From the NCBI GenBank assembly GCA_012103475.1, contig WLWS01000002.1:62001-126000 (forward strand): DNA of 64,000 nt, written 5' to 3'. The translations under genes and the position numbers were made by a program. The DNA is from Gammaproteobacteria bacterium. GTDB lineage: Bacteria; Pseudomonadota; Gammaproteobacteria; Eutrophobiales; Eutrophobiaceae. The notes beneath the pieces are model-generated. The model was given only the letters and a program-made list of their open reading frames with translations, had not been told where the DNA came from and ran no database searches. Of the stretch, positions 19,455-31,000 are shown piece by piece (the stretch's first letter is position 1; each line of letters starts with the position of its first letter).

Positions 19455-19910
19455 TTGAGTTTCAAATTAACCGTAAACGGAGACCCGAAAACTCTTGATG
19501 TAGAGCCCGATATGCCGCTTTTGTGGGTACTACGCGATGAGCTCGGTTTGACCGGTACAAAATTTGGTTGTGGCGTAGCCGCCTGCGGCGCCTGCACTGT
19601 GCATGTTGATGGAGTGGCAACGCGAACTTGCGTTTTGCCGATACAGGCAGTCGATGGCGCTGATATAACCACGATCGAAGGTCTGGGTAAAAACGGATTG
19701 CACCCGGTTCAACGTGCCTGGATCAAACATCAGGTACCCCAATGTGGTTATTGTCAGTCGGGAATGATCATGGCTGTGTCTGCACTTCTGGAACGTCAGC
19801 CACAGGCGAGCGAAAACGAAGTAAACAAGAGCATTAGTAACATATGTCGATGTGGATCTTATCAGACTATCCGTAAAGCGCTTGCGGACATCGATGAGGA
19901 TACTATCTGA
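19455..19910 (+). CDS. iorA: Isoquinoline 1-oxidoreductase-like alpha subunit, [2Fe-2S]
   Basis: 151-residue iron-sulfur subunit of a molybdenum hydroxylase. The plant-type ferredoxin cluster motif [16 protein letters not shown] (about 36-51) and the second cluster motif [10 protein letters not shown]...[12 protein letters not shown] are complete. It begins with TTG after a GGGAG site and is followed two bases after its stop codon by the large subunit gene. The substrate could be a heterocycle or an aldehyde; the symbol reflects family only. Confidence 0.85.
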   Translation: MSFKLTVNGDPKTLDVEPDMPLLWVLRDELGLTGTKFGCGVAACGACTVHVDGVATRTCVLPIQAVDGADITTIEGLGKNGLHPVQRAWIKHQVPQCGYCQSGMIMAVSALLERQPQASENEVNKSISNICRCGSYQTIRKALADIDEDTI

Positions 19911-19912
19911 TC

Positions 19913-22117
19913 ATGGGTAAACTGACACGCAGAGCATTTATGCTCAGTGGCGCAGTACTTGGTGGCGGTGCTCTCTTCGGTTTCATCGCGAGCCCCAATC
20001 GCTTGTCTTTACACCCTTTTGCAAACGATGAAGACGCCTGGCTGGCAACCTGGGTTCGAATCAATAAGGACAATAGTATTACCGTTTTCGTTCCCCATGC
20101 TGAAATGGGACAAGGCGCACACACGGCTCTACCAATGATGCTGGCCGAAGAAATGGAAGCAGACTGGTCTCTGGTAAATATGGAGCAAGCCCCGGCGGAA
20201 TCTGTATTTGCTGTCGGTGATATGATTAAAGGCTTTGTGGCCGACGATCTCGAACCTCCTGCCATATTACAGCGCCATGTCGATTATGCTTTTTACAAAA
20301 TTGCCGGCCTTATGAACATGCAAATAACCGGCGGCAGTGCCAGTGTTCGTTTCACCGGACAGGCTGGTATGCGAAGAGCAGGAGCCGCGGCAAAAGAAAT
20401 GTTAATCCGGGCCGCAGCTGAAAACTGGCAGGTGGCCGAATCCGAATGTGAAGCTGGATTGAGTTATGTCCATCATAGCGGCAGTGGAAAATCGTCGAGC
20501 TTTGCCGATCTGGCAGCAAAGGCTGCTCAGTATGAAACACCTCTACATCCACAGCTAAAACGAAAAGAAGATTACACAATTTGTGGTCAGCCACTACCTC
20601 GTTTTGACACCGCTGCCAAAGTCATTGGCGATCTCAATTATGGTATTGATATCAAATTGCCGGATATGAAATATGCGGCCGTTCGTCATGCCCCTGTATT
20701 CGGTGGCAAAGCCGTATCATTCGATGAGTCGGCTGTTAAGGCCCGTCGCGGCGTAGAGCAGGTTATTATGCTTAATGATGCCATCGTACTGATTGCGGAT
20801 AGCTATTGGCGCGCAAAATCTGCTTTGGACACCTTGGCTGTTGAGTTTAGCAGTGGTGAACACGGCGAATTTGATTCAAGGAATTTGTTCGATAAATTTG
20901 ACAGCCTACTGACCTCGGAAAAACCTGAGATTGATTTTACGACTGGCGATACTGGCAAGATACTAGCGACAAGCAAGGAGCTGATCACAGCAGATTACAA
21001 AGTACCGTTTCTGGCTCACGCCACTATGGAACCAATGAATTGCACGGCCTGGTTTCATAATGGTCAACTGGAAGTCTGGACAGGTACACAGGATCTACTA
21101 GCCACCAGAGCATTTGCTGCAGAAATCGCCAATCTGGAAACCGAGCAGGTGCTCGTATATCCCGTGCAATTGGGCGGCGGTTTCGGCCGCCGACTGCCGA
21201 CTACCGGGAATTACATTGAAGATGCTGTGAGTGTTGCTATGCAGGTGAATTACCCGGTGAAATTGATTTACTCTCGTGAAGAAGATATCCAGCACGATTA
21301 CTATCGGCCGGCTGCGCAAAGTCGTTTTCAGGGTGGTCTCGGTGTTGATGCTTTTCCGGCTGTCTGGAAGAACACATATACAGATATTGGCATTAACGAT
21401 GATACCGCGGCTGCAATTCATCCTTACGCCATTGCTAATCAGGAAATAGGCAGAGTTGTACATGAAACACCGGTACCAGTTAGTTACTGGCGCAGCGTTG
21501 AACACTCGGCACAGGGTTTTTTTACCGAGTCTTTTATAGATGAACTCGCTCATAAAGCCGGAAAAGATCCCCTCCAGTATCGATTATCACTGTTGGAGAA
21601 GGCCCCCCGTTTTTACAAGGTGCTTGAAACCGCAGCTGAGAAAATTGGCTGGGGAAAAACATTGCCTGAAAATCACGGTCTTGGCATCGCCATCGTAGAA
21701 AGTTTTGGCACAATTGTCGCCCAGGCTTTGGAAGTCAGTGTGACAGAAAATGACGAGCTTAAACTTCATAGTATGAGTGCGGCTGTTGATTCAGATGAAG
21801 TCATTAACCCGGATACTGCACAAGCGCAGGTAGAAGGAGGCATCATTTTTGGACTGACCGCCGCACTTTACGGCAAGATTAGCCTGGAAAAGGGGCGGGT
21901 ACTGCAGAGTAATTTTCCTGATTACGACATGCTTCGATTGGGCGCAACTCCGAGCATCGATGTGACCTTCATCGAAAGCGGTGAAAGAATCGGCGGTATG
22001 GGTGAAGTCGGTGTACCGCCAGCAGCGGCTGCACTTTGTAACGCTATTTTTGCAGCCAATGGCCAGCGTTATCGCGAATTACCCTTAATCGGGCAAGGCT
22101 TACGCCTGTCAGTTTAA
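19913..22117 (+). CDS. iorB: Isoquinoline 1-oxidoreductase-like beta subunit (molybdopterin-binding)
   Basis: 734 residues. A twin-arginine signal (LTRRAFMLSGAVLGG, residues 4-18) sends the folded cofactor-loaded protein to the periplasm. Xanthine-oxidase-family features include the GGGFGRR molybdopterin loop, AEMGQGAHTALPMMLAEE, and GGMGEVGVPPAAAALCNA near the C-terminus carrying the catalytic Glu. Electrons pass from molybdenum through the iorA clusters, probably to a c-type cytochrome; none is encoded adjacent. Substrate not predictable. Confidence 0.87.
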   Translation: MGKLTRRAFMLSGAVLGGGALFGFIASPNRLSLHPFANDEDAWLATWVRINKDNSITVFVPHAEMGQGAHTALPMMLAEEMEADWSLVNMEQAPAESVFAVGDMIKGFVADDLEPPAILQRHVDYAFYKIAGLMNMQITGGSASVRFTGQAGMRRAGAAAKEMLIRAAAENWQVAESECEAGLSYVHHSGSGKSSSFADLAAKAAQYETPLHPQLKRKEDYTICGQPLPRFDTAAKVIGDLNYGIDIKLPDMKYAAVRHAPVFGGKAVSFDESAVKARRGVEQVIMLNDAIVLIADSYWRAKSALDTLAVEFSSGEHGEFDSRNLFDKFDSLLTSEKPEIDFTTGDTGKILATSKELITADYKVPFLAHATMEPMNCTAWFHNGQLEVWTGTQDLLATRAFAAEIANLETEQVLVYPVQLGGGFGRRLPTTGNYIEDAVSVAMQVNYPVKLIYSREEDIQHDYYRPAAQSRFQGGLGVDAFPAVWKNTYTDIGINDDTAAAIHPYAIANQEIGRVVHETPVPVSYWRSVEHSAQGFFTESFIDELAHKAGKDPLQYRLSLLEKAPRFYKVLETAAEKIGWGKTLPENHGLGIAIVESFGTIVAQALEVSVTENDELKLHSMSAAVDSDEVINPDTAQAQVEGGIIFGLTAALYGKISLEKGRVLQSNFPDYDMLRLGATPSIDVTFIESGERIGGMGEVGVPPAAAALCNAIFAANGQRYRELPLIGQGLRLSV

Positions 22118-22226
22118 GACCGAGCAGCACTATTTCTCTTCGACTCTTTCAAGAGCGGTTAAAATCGCATGTTTCGTAAGCGCTGTTTGCGGTAGGATTC
22201 GCACTTTGTGTAAAACGATGTAAGTC

Positions 22227-23066
22227 ATGAAGTTAAACAGGCAAGAATTTCTAAATTGGCAGCAAAAGTCGATTACCCTTCTCGGCATGTCCGGTGTCGG
22301 AAAAACCCGGCTCGCCTACGTCTTGCGTAATTATCAATGGTTTCACTATTCCGGTGATTACCGGATAGGTACACATTATCTCGACGAACCAATAATTGAC
22401 AATCTCAAGCAACAGGTGATGCAGATTCCTTTTTTGCGTGACTTGTTACGCTCAGACTCCATTCACCTCGCCAATAACATCGGCATTGATAATTTAAGCC
22501 CTCTGTCCACCTTTCTGGGAAAGGTCGGCGATCCTGAATTGGGTGGAGTTGGTCTGAAAGAATTTAAACGACGTCAGGAATTACATCGTAAAGCAGAGAT
22601 TGCGGCTATGAAAGACGTCCCGGAATTTATCCATAAGGCACGCAATGTTTATGGCTACGATAATTTTATAAATGATGCTGGAGGCAGTCTTTGTGAACTT
22701 GAGGATCGCGATGTTCTTGAATGTCTGGCTGAAAACACACTGATAGTTTATATCAAAGCCTCTGAAAGTGATGAAAAGGAATTGATAGAACGGGCAGAGA
22801 CCTCACCCAAACCGATGTACTATCAGGAATTATTTCTGGATGAACAACTGGAAGTTTTTATGCTTGAACGCGAGCTTGATTATGTTGCGACGATTGACCC
22901 GAATGAATTTGTTCGCTGGGTTTTCCCACGACTGTTTTACGCGCGTATTCCGCGATACGAGGCGATTGCGGCAGAATTCGGTTATACCGTAAGCGCCAGT
23001 GCTATTGCCAAAATCAAGAACGAAGAAGATTTTATTTCGATGCTAACCGATGTCCTTGAAAATTAA
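22227..23066 (+). CDS. P-loop ATPase paired with metA
   Basis: 279-residue protein with a Walker A motif GMSGVGKT (about 19-26) in a shikimate-kinase-like nucleotide-binding fold, and a conserved FINDAGGSLCELEDRDVLE segment that could hold Walker B. No other domain is recognisable. It ends 22 bases before metA, so the two probably form an operon. The role is unknown; a kinase or regulator connected with methionine/homoserine metabolism is a guess from context. Confidence 0.65.
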   Translation: MKLNRQEFLNWQQKSITLLGMSGVGKTRLAYVLRNYQWFHYSGDYRIGTHYLDEPIIDNLKQQVMQIPFLRDLLRSDSIHLANNIGIDNLSPLSTFLGKVGDPELGGVGLKEFKRRQELHRKAEIAAMKDVPEFIHKARNVYGYDNFINDAGGSLCELEDRDVLECLAENTLIVYIKASESDEKELIERAETSPKPMYYQELFLDEQLEVFMLERELDYVATIDPNEFVRWVFPRLFYARIPRYEAIAAEFGYTVSASAIAKIKNEEDFISMLTDVLEN

Positions 23067-23088
23067 CCTGTTGATGAGCACATAAATT

Positions 23089-24156
23089 ATGCCGCTGGTT
23101 GCCAATACCAACTTACCCAGTTTTGTCAGATTACGAAACGAAGGAGAAACGATTCTTCATCGGGACGACGCTGTGCGTCAGGATATTAGGGAACTTCACA
23201 TCGGCTTGTTGAACATGATGCCAGGCAAGGCGCTGGAGGCGACCGAGCGACAGTTTTTCAGGTTAATCGGTGAAAGCAATCAGATAGCGCAGTTCTATAT
23301 ACACCCCTTCAGCCTTGATGGACTGGAGCGTGACGCCACTGCACAGGCACACGTAGATGAGTATTATAAAAATTTCGACGAAATCAAAACGGAAGGTCTC
23401 GATGCTTTGATTATCACCGGCGCCAATGTCATTGGCCCGGAATTATCCAATCAGGTTTTCTGGAAACCGCTTATTGAAGTATTTGACTGGGCCGTGGAAA
23501 ACGTCACGTCCATTTTGTGTTCCTGCCTGGCCACACATGCCGTTCTGCAATTTCGTTATCAGCAGCAAAGACGTGCACTAGTTGGTAAGCGCTGGGGCGT
23601 TTATTCGCACAGGGTAAGTGATCGAAGTCATCCTCTGGTGGCAGGAGTGAATACCCGTTTTGATGTACCTCATTCTCGATTCAATCAGGTCGATCGCGCC
23701 CAGTTTGACGAGGCAGGTATTACGGTACTTGTAGAAACGGAAGAAGGCGATGTTCATTTGGCTGTCAGTGAAGACGATTTTCGTATCGTGTTTTTTCAGG
23801 GACATCCGGAATACGACACGATCAGCCTTCTGAAAGAATATAAGCGTGAAGTCGGTCGCTTTCTGTATAAAGAAACTGATATTTATCCGCCATTTCCCGA
23901 GAATTATTTTGGTTTACGAAATAAAGCGATTCTTGAAGAATTTCAGGAACACATTTGTCTGGCACGTGATCAAGGTACACTCGCCCCGGACTTTCCCGAG
24001 GATCTTATCATTCCTGCGCTTGACAACACCTGGCATGACAGTGGCGAGGCCGTTATCAATAATTGGATTGGCAAAGTTTATCAGTTGACGCATCTGGATC
24101 GCCGGCTTCCTTTTCGCGAAGGCATTGATCCGGCGAACCCTTTGGCCAAAGACTGA
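23089..24156 (+). CDS. metA: Homoserine O-succinyl/acetyltransferase (MetA family)
   Basis: 355 residues, glutamine-amidotransferase-like fold. It acylates homoserine in methionine biosynthesis. The family opening LHIGLLNMMPGKALEATERQF fragment, the nucleophile region (CSCLATHAVL, with Cys aligning to the CWGAQ of E. coli), the GHPEYD histidine and following EYKREV are seen. The nucleophile surroundings differ from E. coli MetA, so acetyl versus succinyl specificity cannot be called. Confidence 0.88.
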   Translation: MPLVANTNLPSFVRLRNEGETILHRDDAVRQDIRELHIGLLNMMPGKALEATERQFFRLIGESNQIAQFYIHPFSLDGLERDATAQAHVDEYYKNFDEIKTEGLDALIITGANVIGPELSNQVFWKPLIEVFDWAVENVTSILCSCLATHAVLQFRYQQQRRALVGKRWGVYSHRVSDRSHPLVAGVNTRFDVPHSRFNQVDRAQFDEAGITVLVETEEGDVHLAVSEDDFRIVFFQGHPEYDTISLLKEYKREVGRFLYKETDIYPPFPENYFGLRNKAILEEFQEHICLARDQGTLAPDFPEDLIIPALDNTWHDSGEAVINNWIGKVYQLTHLDRRLPFREGIDPANPLAKD

Positions 24157-24160
24157 TCTA

Positions 24161-24511
24161 TTATTCTGAATCGGATTTGCCTGATCTCACCTCGGTGGGA
24201 TCTTCTGCGCCGTCAATTGCTCCGGGCAGGCTCCTCTCTGGATTATTTTCTGGCCAGGGACTGAAAGGAAAGGGTCGTTCTTCCGATTGGAAGGTAATGT
24301 ACAGCAGTATTTGAAACGCAAAACGCGTTAGACTTTCGCTGAAACTTGAGAGATTCGCATTTAAATCGCCAGTGAGAACTTTGGTCAGGAATTGCAAAAT
24401 AACCGTTAACCAGATCACTATATATAGAACGTAAAAAATCACGCCAAAGACAATAATAAACAGCCCTCTTAGCCAGGTATCTTTATTCTGGGCATTTTCT
24501 TTCATACTCAT
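24161..24511 (-). CDS. DUF4389 family membrane protein
   Basis: 116 residues with two closely spaced membrane helices (about 14-43) and a downstream amphipathic SESLTRFAFQILLYITFQSEERPFPFS stretch (given here as the family signature around residues 57-83). Start chosen at 24511 because GGAGG lies seven bases upstream. Convergent with metA, with stop codons four bases apart. Function unknown. Confidence 0.82.
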   Translation of the reverse strand: MSMKENAQNKDTWLRGLFIIVFGVIFYVLYIVIWLTVILQFLTKVLTGDLNANLSSFSESLTRFAFQILLYITFQSEERPFPFSPWPENNPERSLPGAIDGAEDPTEVRSGKSDSE

Positions 24512-24722
24512 AGTTCGTCCTCCACTTTAACCTTAATTAAGTTTATACTACTACCGATAATTTATTGATAACAATAGCTTTTTTATTTTCGGTAACCATA
24601 CCGCGTGAGAAACACTAAATGTTCCCAATTAGAGTCTTTCCCATACGCGTTTAGCACTTTGATAAGAGTATAAGCATCTTGTTAAATCATTTAATATCAA
24701 TAGTTTATAATTCCACGTTCTA

Positions 24723-24750
24723 AAATTTGTCGTTGTTACCCGACAAATTT
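24723..24750. promoter_or_regulatory. Perfect 10-8-10 palindrome, candidate activator site
   Basis: AAATTTGTCG, spacer TTGTTACC, CGACAAATTT. No T run on either side, so it is not a terminator. Symmetry and position upstream of the sigma54-like element suggest a dimeric regulator site. Confidence 0.5.
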
Positions 24751-24914
24751 CTAGGTTCATGTTGAAAAGCAGAGATAAGCGCTTATTTTTCAGCTATTTA
24801 GAGATTGTTAAACTGATAACCAAGTCTCATTTGTGGAGAGCATGTTTTCAAGAAATGAGCACTGACGCACAGTATTAGTACGAAAGGCCTAATCATAATA
24901 GGCTTATAGGAAAA

Positions 24915-24930
24915 TTGGCATTATTTATGC
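24915..24930 (+). promoter_or_regulatory. Sigma54-like promoter element
   Basis: TTGGCATTATTTATGC: the -24 TGGCA core is intact and GG (24917-24918) to GC (24929-24930) spacing is 10 bases. The -12 half is TATGC instead of TTGCA. The transcript start would be about 140 bases upstream of the adhesin ATG. Confidence 0.45.
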
Positions 24931-25082
24931 GGTGTAGGTTCCGATACAGAAAATCAAATACAGAACCCAGACAAATCAAGAACTTGGTCTGTAAGTCGAT
25001 ACAGAATAGTTGAACTAGTAAAACTTGCTTAATATCCGAGAGGATATTTTAATTAACATAAGTAATTGATAAATATAAAGTT

Positions 25083-28000
25083 ATGATAAGCGCGCTGTTA
25101 AAAAGATTGAAACGACCTAAGCAAACCCGTCCTAAACTCTATTACGACGGAGCCCATGACGGACAGGTATTGCCAAAGGATTCGGTCGCAGATTCCCTTA
25201 TTCCACTCGAGCCGAGGTTCATGTTTGATGCTGCCGGGGTCGCAACCGGAGCAGAAGTCGCGGCAGAAACAGTGGCACAGGAGCAAGCTGAAGCCTCGTT
25301 AGATAAAGCCCCTGTCCAGCCAGTGCCTCCGGCGGTAGTTGAATCAACGGAAAAATTACTCGAAGCACTCTCGTTGGTAGACGCTCCGGACAATGACACA
25401 AACGAAATCATCTTCATTGATACCGGTGTTGAAAATTACGAAGCACTCATTCAGAACATAGACAGTAATGCAGAGCTGGTGTTTATCGATGCCAACAGCG
25501 ATGGACTTGAACAAATTGCCAATGTTCTGGCTGAACGTGAAAACATTGATGCCATACACATTGTTGCTCACGGTGATGCGGGCCTATTACAACTTGGCAA
25601 TAGCACTTTGACCGAAGCATCTATGCGGGGTGAACACGCCGATGAATTAGAGACTATCAAAGCTGCGCTTGATGAAGAGGCGGATATTCTCATTTATGGC
25701 TGTAATTTTGCCGAAGGCGAATTGGGTAAGTCAGCAGCAGAATCTTTAGCAGAGGCAACTGGTGCTGATATTGCGGCCTCAGATGATTTAACAGGAGCTG
25801 TCGATCTCGGTGGTGATGCGGAGCTGGAAGTACAACTTGGCACAATTGAAACCGAAACAATCCTCAGCCAGGAAAATCTGGATGAGACCAGCACATTGCT
25901 TGCCGCGCCTGTAGCCACAGATACGGATGCCGATCTGACGCCTGTAGTACAAACAGAAACCGATCCACCTGGTGATACAGTTGAAAATTTATTCTCAAGT
26001 CTTTTCTCAGATGCTGATGCGCTGGATGAAATGCAGGGTATCGCTGTTGTCGGTAATGTTGCGAATGCTGGGACAGAAGGGGTTTGGGAATACTCTACTA
26101 ATGGCGGGACTTCATGGGCTAATGTCGATTCTGGAGGCACACTGACAAACGGCAATGCCTTGCTCTTAGACAGTACCGATCTACTCCGCTTTGTACCGGT
26201 AAATACTTCATATGCTGGCACCCCCGGCGACCTACAGGTGAAATTATGGTCAGAGACTGCGGCCGTAAATTCAGTAAGCTCGGATGATATTGACGTTCAG
26301 GCGAGCACTACAGCAGGGCAAAATGCTAATGCAACAGCCTTAAACCCGGATGCTTCTGATGGCACGGGTGATAAACGCACTTTAATAAGATTCGCCCTTC
26401 CAAGTGCGGCGGCGGGAAGCTTTACTATTGACACGGTAGAGATAGAAATCGATATTTTCGACACGGGTAATCAGGTCAATATCTATGCTGCCGATGATGC
26501 CATGTGGAATGAATCGAATGCACTTTGGGCGAGTGCAGACGACGCTGATAGCGGAACACTGCTGGGTACTCTTTCCGCGTTCGCTAATGGCACACAGCAA
26601 ATCACCTTGAATAGTGCGGGCGAGAATCTTGTGCGGGACTGGATAAATGGTAACTCACCTAATACCGGTTTCGCCTTTGTAAATACGGGAACTGATGGTG
26701 TCGATTTTGATTCCTCCGAAGGAGCAACGCCGCCAGAACTAAACATTACCTTTACACAATCAAGCTTTACGGCGGGAACGGGTCGCGATATCACGGCAGA
26801 TATCGGCGTTCTGGGCAACAGTATCTTTTCTGAAGAAACAATTGACTTGTCTACCGTTATTGCAGCGACAGGCGCAGAAATTGTCGCTCAAAATGATACT
26901 GCGACAACTGATGAAGACACTCCGATCTCTGTTGGTGCAGGATTAGGTGTATTAGCCAACGACTCCGATTTGAATTCACCAACATCCATAACAACAGGCC
27001 TTCGTTTAAATTTTGATGCATCAAATGAAACGAATAATGATGGTGTTTGGGAAGATGTTGTTGGAGGCTCCTATGATGATCTGTTTTATGACGTTAGTCA
27101 TGTCTCGTATACAGATGTGTCTGCCACAACGAGTACCTCAATTACTCGTGCATATACTTTGGATGGGGCTGGTAGTTCTTTAGCCTATAACAACGATAAC
27201 GATGGTACTGATGATGGTTTTGGTGACGGTTCATCCGGGCTTGCTGAAAACGCTGATGCGACTTTCGAAATGTGGCTTCGCTTTGATGCGTCGATGATCG
27301 GTAATGCGAACGAATATTTCTTATTCGAAACGGGTGATACAGGAGGTGGTATTGCGCTGACCTATGATTCGAGCATAGATAGTCTGGTCTTTCATTATGA
27401 CGATGATAGCGTCACAAGCAGATATACGATGACGGCCGCAATGCCGGCGGAGCTTGATCTTACTTCTGACTTTGTTCAAATCGCGTTTACTCTGGATGTT
27501 TCAACGGAGCAGGTCGCCATTTATGTAAATGGTAATGCATTAACGACAAGCACAAACGTGACTGCCGGTACCGCAATCCTGGGTGATTGGAGTAATGGAG
27601 ATGCAGCAGCGGTGGGTGGTTCGGCAGAGCAAGTCGTTGCTTCGGCTGCAGGCGCACAGGAGTTTGTCGGTGATATCGCCATATTTAATTATCACGAAAG
27701 CACCGAATTATCAGCGGCAGATATTCAAACTAATTTTTATGCTGTTGCAGGTTTGACTGTTACTCATGTTGATGGTGGGCCCGGTGGTTTTACTGCGGTT
27801 GGTGGTGGAGCATATACACTTACTTCAGGAGCGACGGTAACGCTGAACGCGGATGGTAGTTATGATTACGATCCAAATGGTCAATTCGAGCAGCTGACTG
27901 CAGGGCAATCAACGACAGATACTTTTTCGTACACCGTTAGTGACGGGACAAATTCAGAAACGGCGAATGTCGTAATTACGATTAACGGTGTTGACGATGC

Positions 28001-31000
28001 GATTGATGTCAATGTCACTGGCAACACTGTTTTATTTACCGAAGATGCGGGTCAGGTGGGTGGACTTTTTACTGCCAGTATCGACACCATTGAGACTGCT
28101 GACACTATCAGTGAAGTCGTTCTCACTATGGCCAATATCGAAGCTGGAGATATGCTCGTAATTGGTGGAATCACGATTGATCTGAATTTGAATGGAGCGG
28201 CAAACGCAGGTGTGGCAGATGCGAACGGTTTTATCTACACCGTTTCCAGCGCCGGGGCTTCTGCTGTTGTTACCATCACAAACACAGGCACGCCTGATGA
28301 CGGCACCGTTAATACGATGTTGAACAGTGCCGCATTTAATAACACCAGCAATAATGAGCCGAGCACGACGGCTCGAACAGTGACACTGACCAGCGTCACC
28401 GACTCCGGCTCAGGCACGACAGCAGACGGTGAAGTGGCGACGATTAACGTTGCGGTTGCCGACGATCTTATTGATATTAATGTTACTGGGAACACCGTTC
28501 TATTTACCGAAGATGCCGGCACGGTCGGTGGTATTTTTACAGCGAATATAGACACCATCGAATCGACCGACACTATTAGCCAGGTCGTTCTTACTCTTGC
28601 CAATGTGGAAGCCGGTGATACGCTCGTCTTCGGTGCGATCACAGTCGATTTAAATACCAATGGTGCCGCCAACGCTGGCGTAGCCGATGCGAATGGTTTT
28701 ATTTATACAGTATCTAGCGCCGGAAGCTCACCCATCGTCACTATTACCAATACGGGTACGCCAGATGATGGCACCGTCAATGCCATGTTGAACAGCACCA
28801 GTTTTGACAACGCATCAAATGACAATCCTACGACCACTGCGCGCACGATAACGCTAACCAGCGTTACTGACTCGGGTTCCGGAACAACCGCTGATGGGGA
28901 AGTAGCAACAGTCAATGTTGCCGCTGTAACTGATGCCCCCGTTGTACTGGCACCCGGTGGAAACCTGAGCGCACCGGACACAAACCCAATTAACATTCAT
29001 GGTACTGGTTTTACGGTCACCGATGTTGACGAAGAGGGTGCAGGAGCCACCTTGACGCTCGACGTAGGTGAAGGTGTTATCAACGTTTTGGCAGGAACGA
29101 CCGGAGTCAGTATTGATTCCGGTAACGGATCTGGCACCGTTGTTATTTCAGGCACGATAGCGGAAATTGATGATCTATTAACCAATGGCGGTGGTGGCGG
29201 TTCCATTTCCTACACAGCACCGGGTGTGCCCAGTCCGACGACTACTTTTACAGTGACGGTTAATGATGAGGGCAATACGGGAAATGATCCCGGACTTTCT
29301 GGTACCCCCACAAGTGAAGAAGGCAGCAATTCCGTCATCATTGCGCTTATCGAGATAAATGATGCTCCGACCCTGACTGCGACAGATCTTGATCCGACCT
29401 TTACCGAAGACGGACCAGCTGTAGATCTTTTCGATACTGTCTCAGTGGGCACTGTCGAAATAGGACAAACAATTCTGGAATTGGAGCTGACTGTCACAAA
29501 TCTTGAAAATGGTGTCGATGAAATTCTGACTATTGACGGCAGCGCCATAACCTTGACTGATGCAACGAATGTGGTTACCGGTTCTGGCTACATAGTTAGC
29601 GTATCAGTAACTGGTTCAACAGCGACCCTGACAATCGATACCACTCTTGGCGGTGGCGGTGAATCGACTGCCAATATTGAAACTCTGATCGACACTTTGA
29701 CTTATCAAAACGATAATCAAAATCCGACAGACGCCAGCACCCGCGACGTTACTATTACCAATATTCAGGATAGTGGAGGTGTCTCCAACGGTGGCGTAGA
29801 TGCCACTAACCCGAACATAACATCGACAGTGACGGTGAATGAAACTCTCGATGCGCCGGATATCAGTGATCTTGACAGTGATTCACTTGGTTATGTTGTA
29901 GGCAGCGGCGTTCAGTTTCTGGATGTCGGTACAATGGCGACTGTAACTGACGCGGATAGTGCCGACTTTGATACCGGAGTTTTGACAATTTCCACTCCTT
30001 CCGCCGCAACAAATGAGAACCTGGGTATTCAGGATTCAGGCACACCGGGTGTTGGCATAGAAGTGGGTGCAGGTACGATAAGTTTTAATGGCACTCAAAT
30101 AGCCACCTTTGCCGGGGGTACTGCAGGTACTGACCTTGTAGTCACTCTTGATGCCGACGCAAACCCCACATCAGTAAGTGCCTTGTTGCAGGCGATTACC
30201 TATGAAAACACCGGCACCGCAACCGGCGCCTCCAGTGTGACGGTTCAATTGACAGATGGTGATGGTGCGACAAGTAGTTTGGCAACAGTGACAGTAAATC
30301 TTGTGAACGTGCTAACTGCGAATCCGGATTCAGCTGTTACCAATGAGGACACTCCAATTAATGTTGCCGCCTCTGGTGTTATATCGAACGATGTGCTTCC
30401 ACAGATGAATACTACTTTCGTGTTGAATTACAACGCGGAAAATGAGGGTTTAGGTGCCAATGATGGAACCTTTGATGACTCAGTCTCTGGTGGTTCTGCT
30501 GCGACAGATATAGCTTTAGATGCTTCTGTGACTGTCGAAAATGTTGTCTCAACAACTTACCCGGGCATCACACAGACATTATCTCTTACTGGAGCTGGAG
30601 GTGGTAATTTGAGTTCCGTAGCTGGTGGTGGCTCTGTAGCTGGCAATGCTGATACCACGTTTGATTTTTGGATAAAACTTGATGACTTAACTGATCAAGA
30701 TACTATTTTTGAAAATAATGATTCATTACTTGGTGTCGCGTTTGTAACACATGATGCAGATGCAGATGGCGCAGGTGGTTTTGATGATCTAAGTTTTGTT
30801 GTTAATAGTTTTGGTACTACGGGAATTGTCACCGCTGATCTATCTTCTGTTTTAGGTGGTTTAGCTAATGTCACTACAGATTTTATTCATGTGGTTGGCA
30901 CCATAGATGCTGGCACAGGTATTGAATTGTTTGTCAATGGAGCATCACAAGGAACAGCAGCATGGGCTGTTACTAACTGGGATGATAATTTTGAGAACTC

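Larger units (their letters stand above)
24512..25082 (+). promoter_or_regulatory. 571-base AT-rich regulatory region of the giant adhesin gene
   Basis: No gene seen. It holds a perfect palindrome AAATTTGTCG-N8-CGACAAATTT (24723-24750) and, about 170 bases further, a sigma54-like element TTGGCA-N8-GC (24915-24930) in which GG and GC are separated by exactly 10 bases. A weak stem (AGGCCTA/TAGGCTT, near 24885-24905) lies just upstream. Palindrome-to-promoter distance suits an enhancer-binding-protein site. Confidence 0.5.

Noticed and set aside
24840-24945. Possible c-di-GMP (GEMM) riboswitch before the adhesin gene
   Set aside because: GACGCACAG and a short stem are superficially similar, but the conserved core pieces are not in order or spacing.
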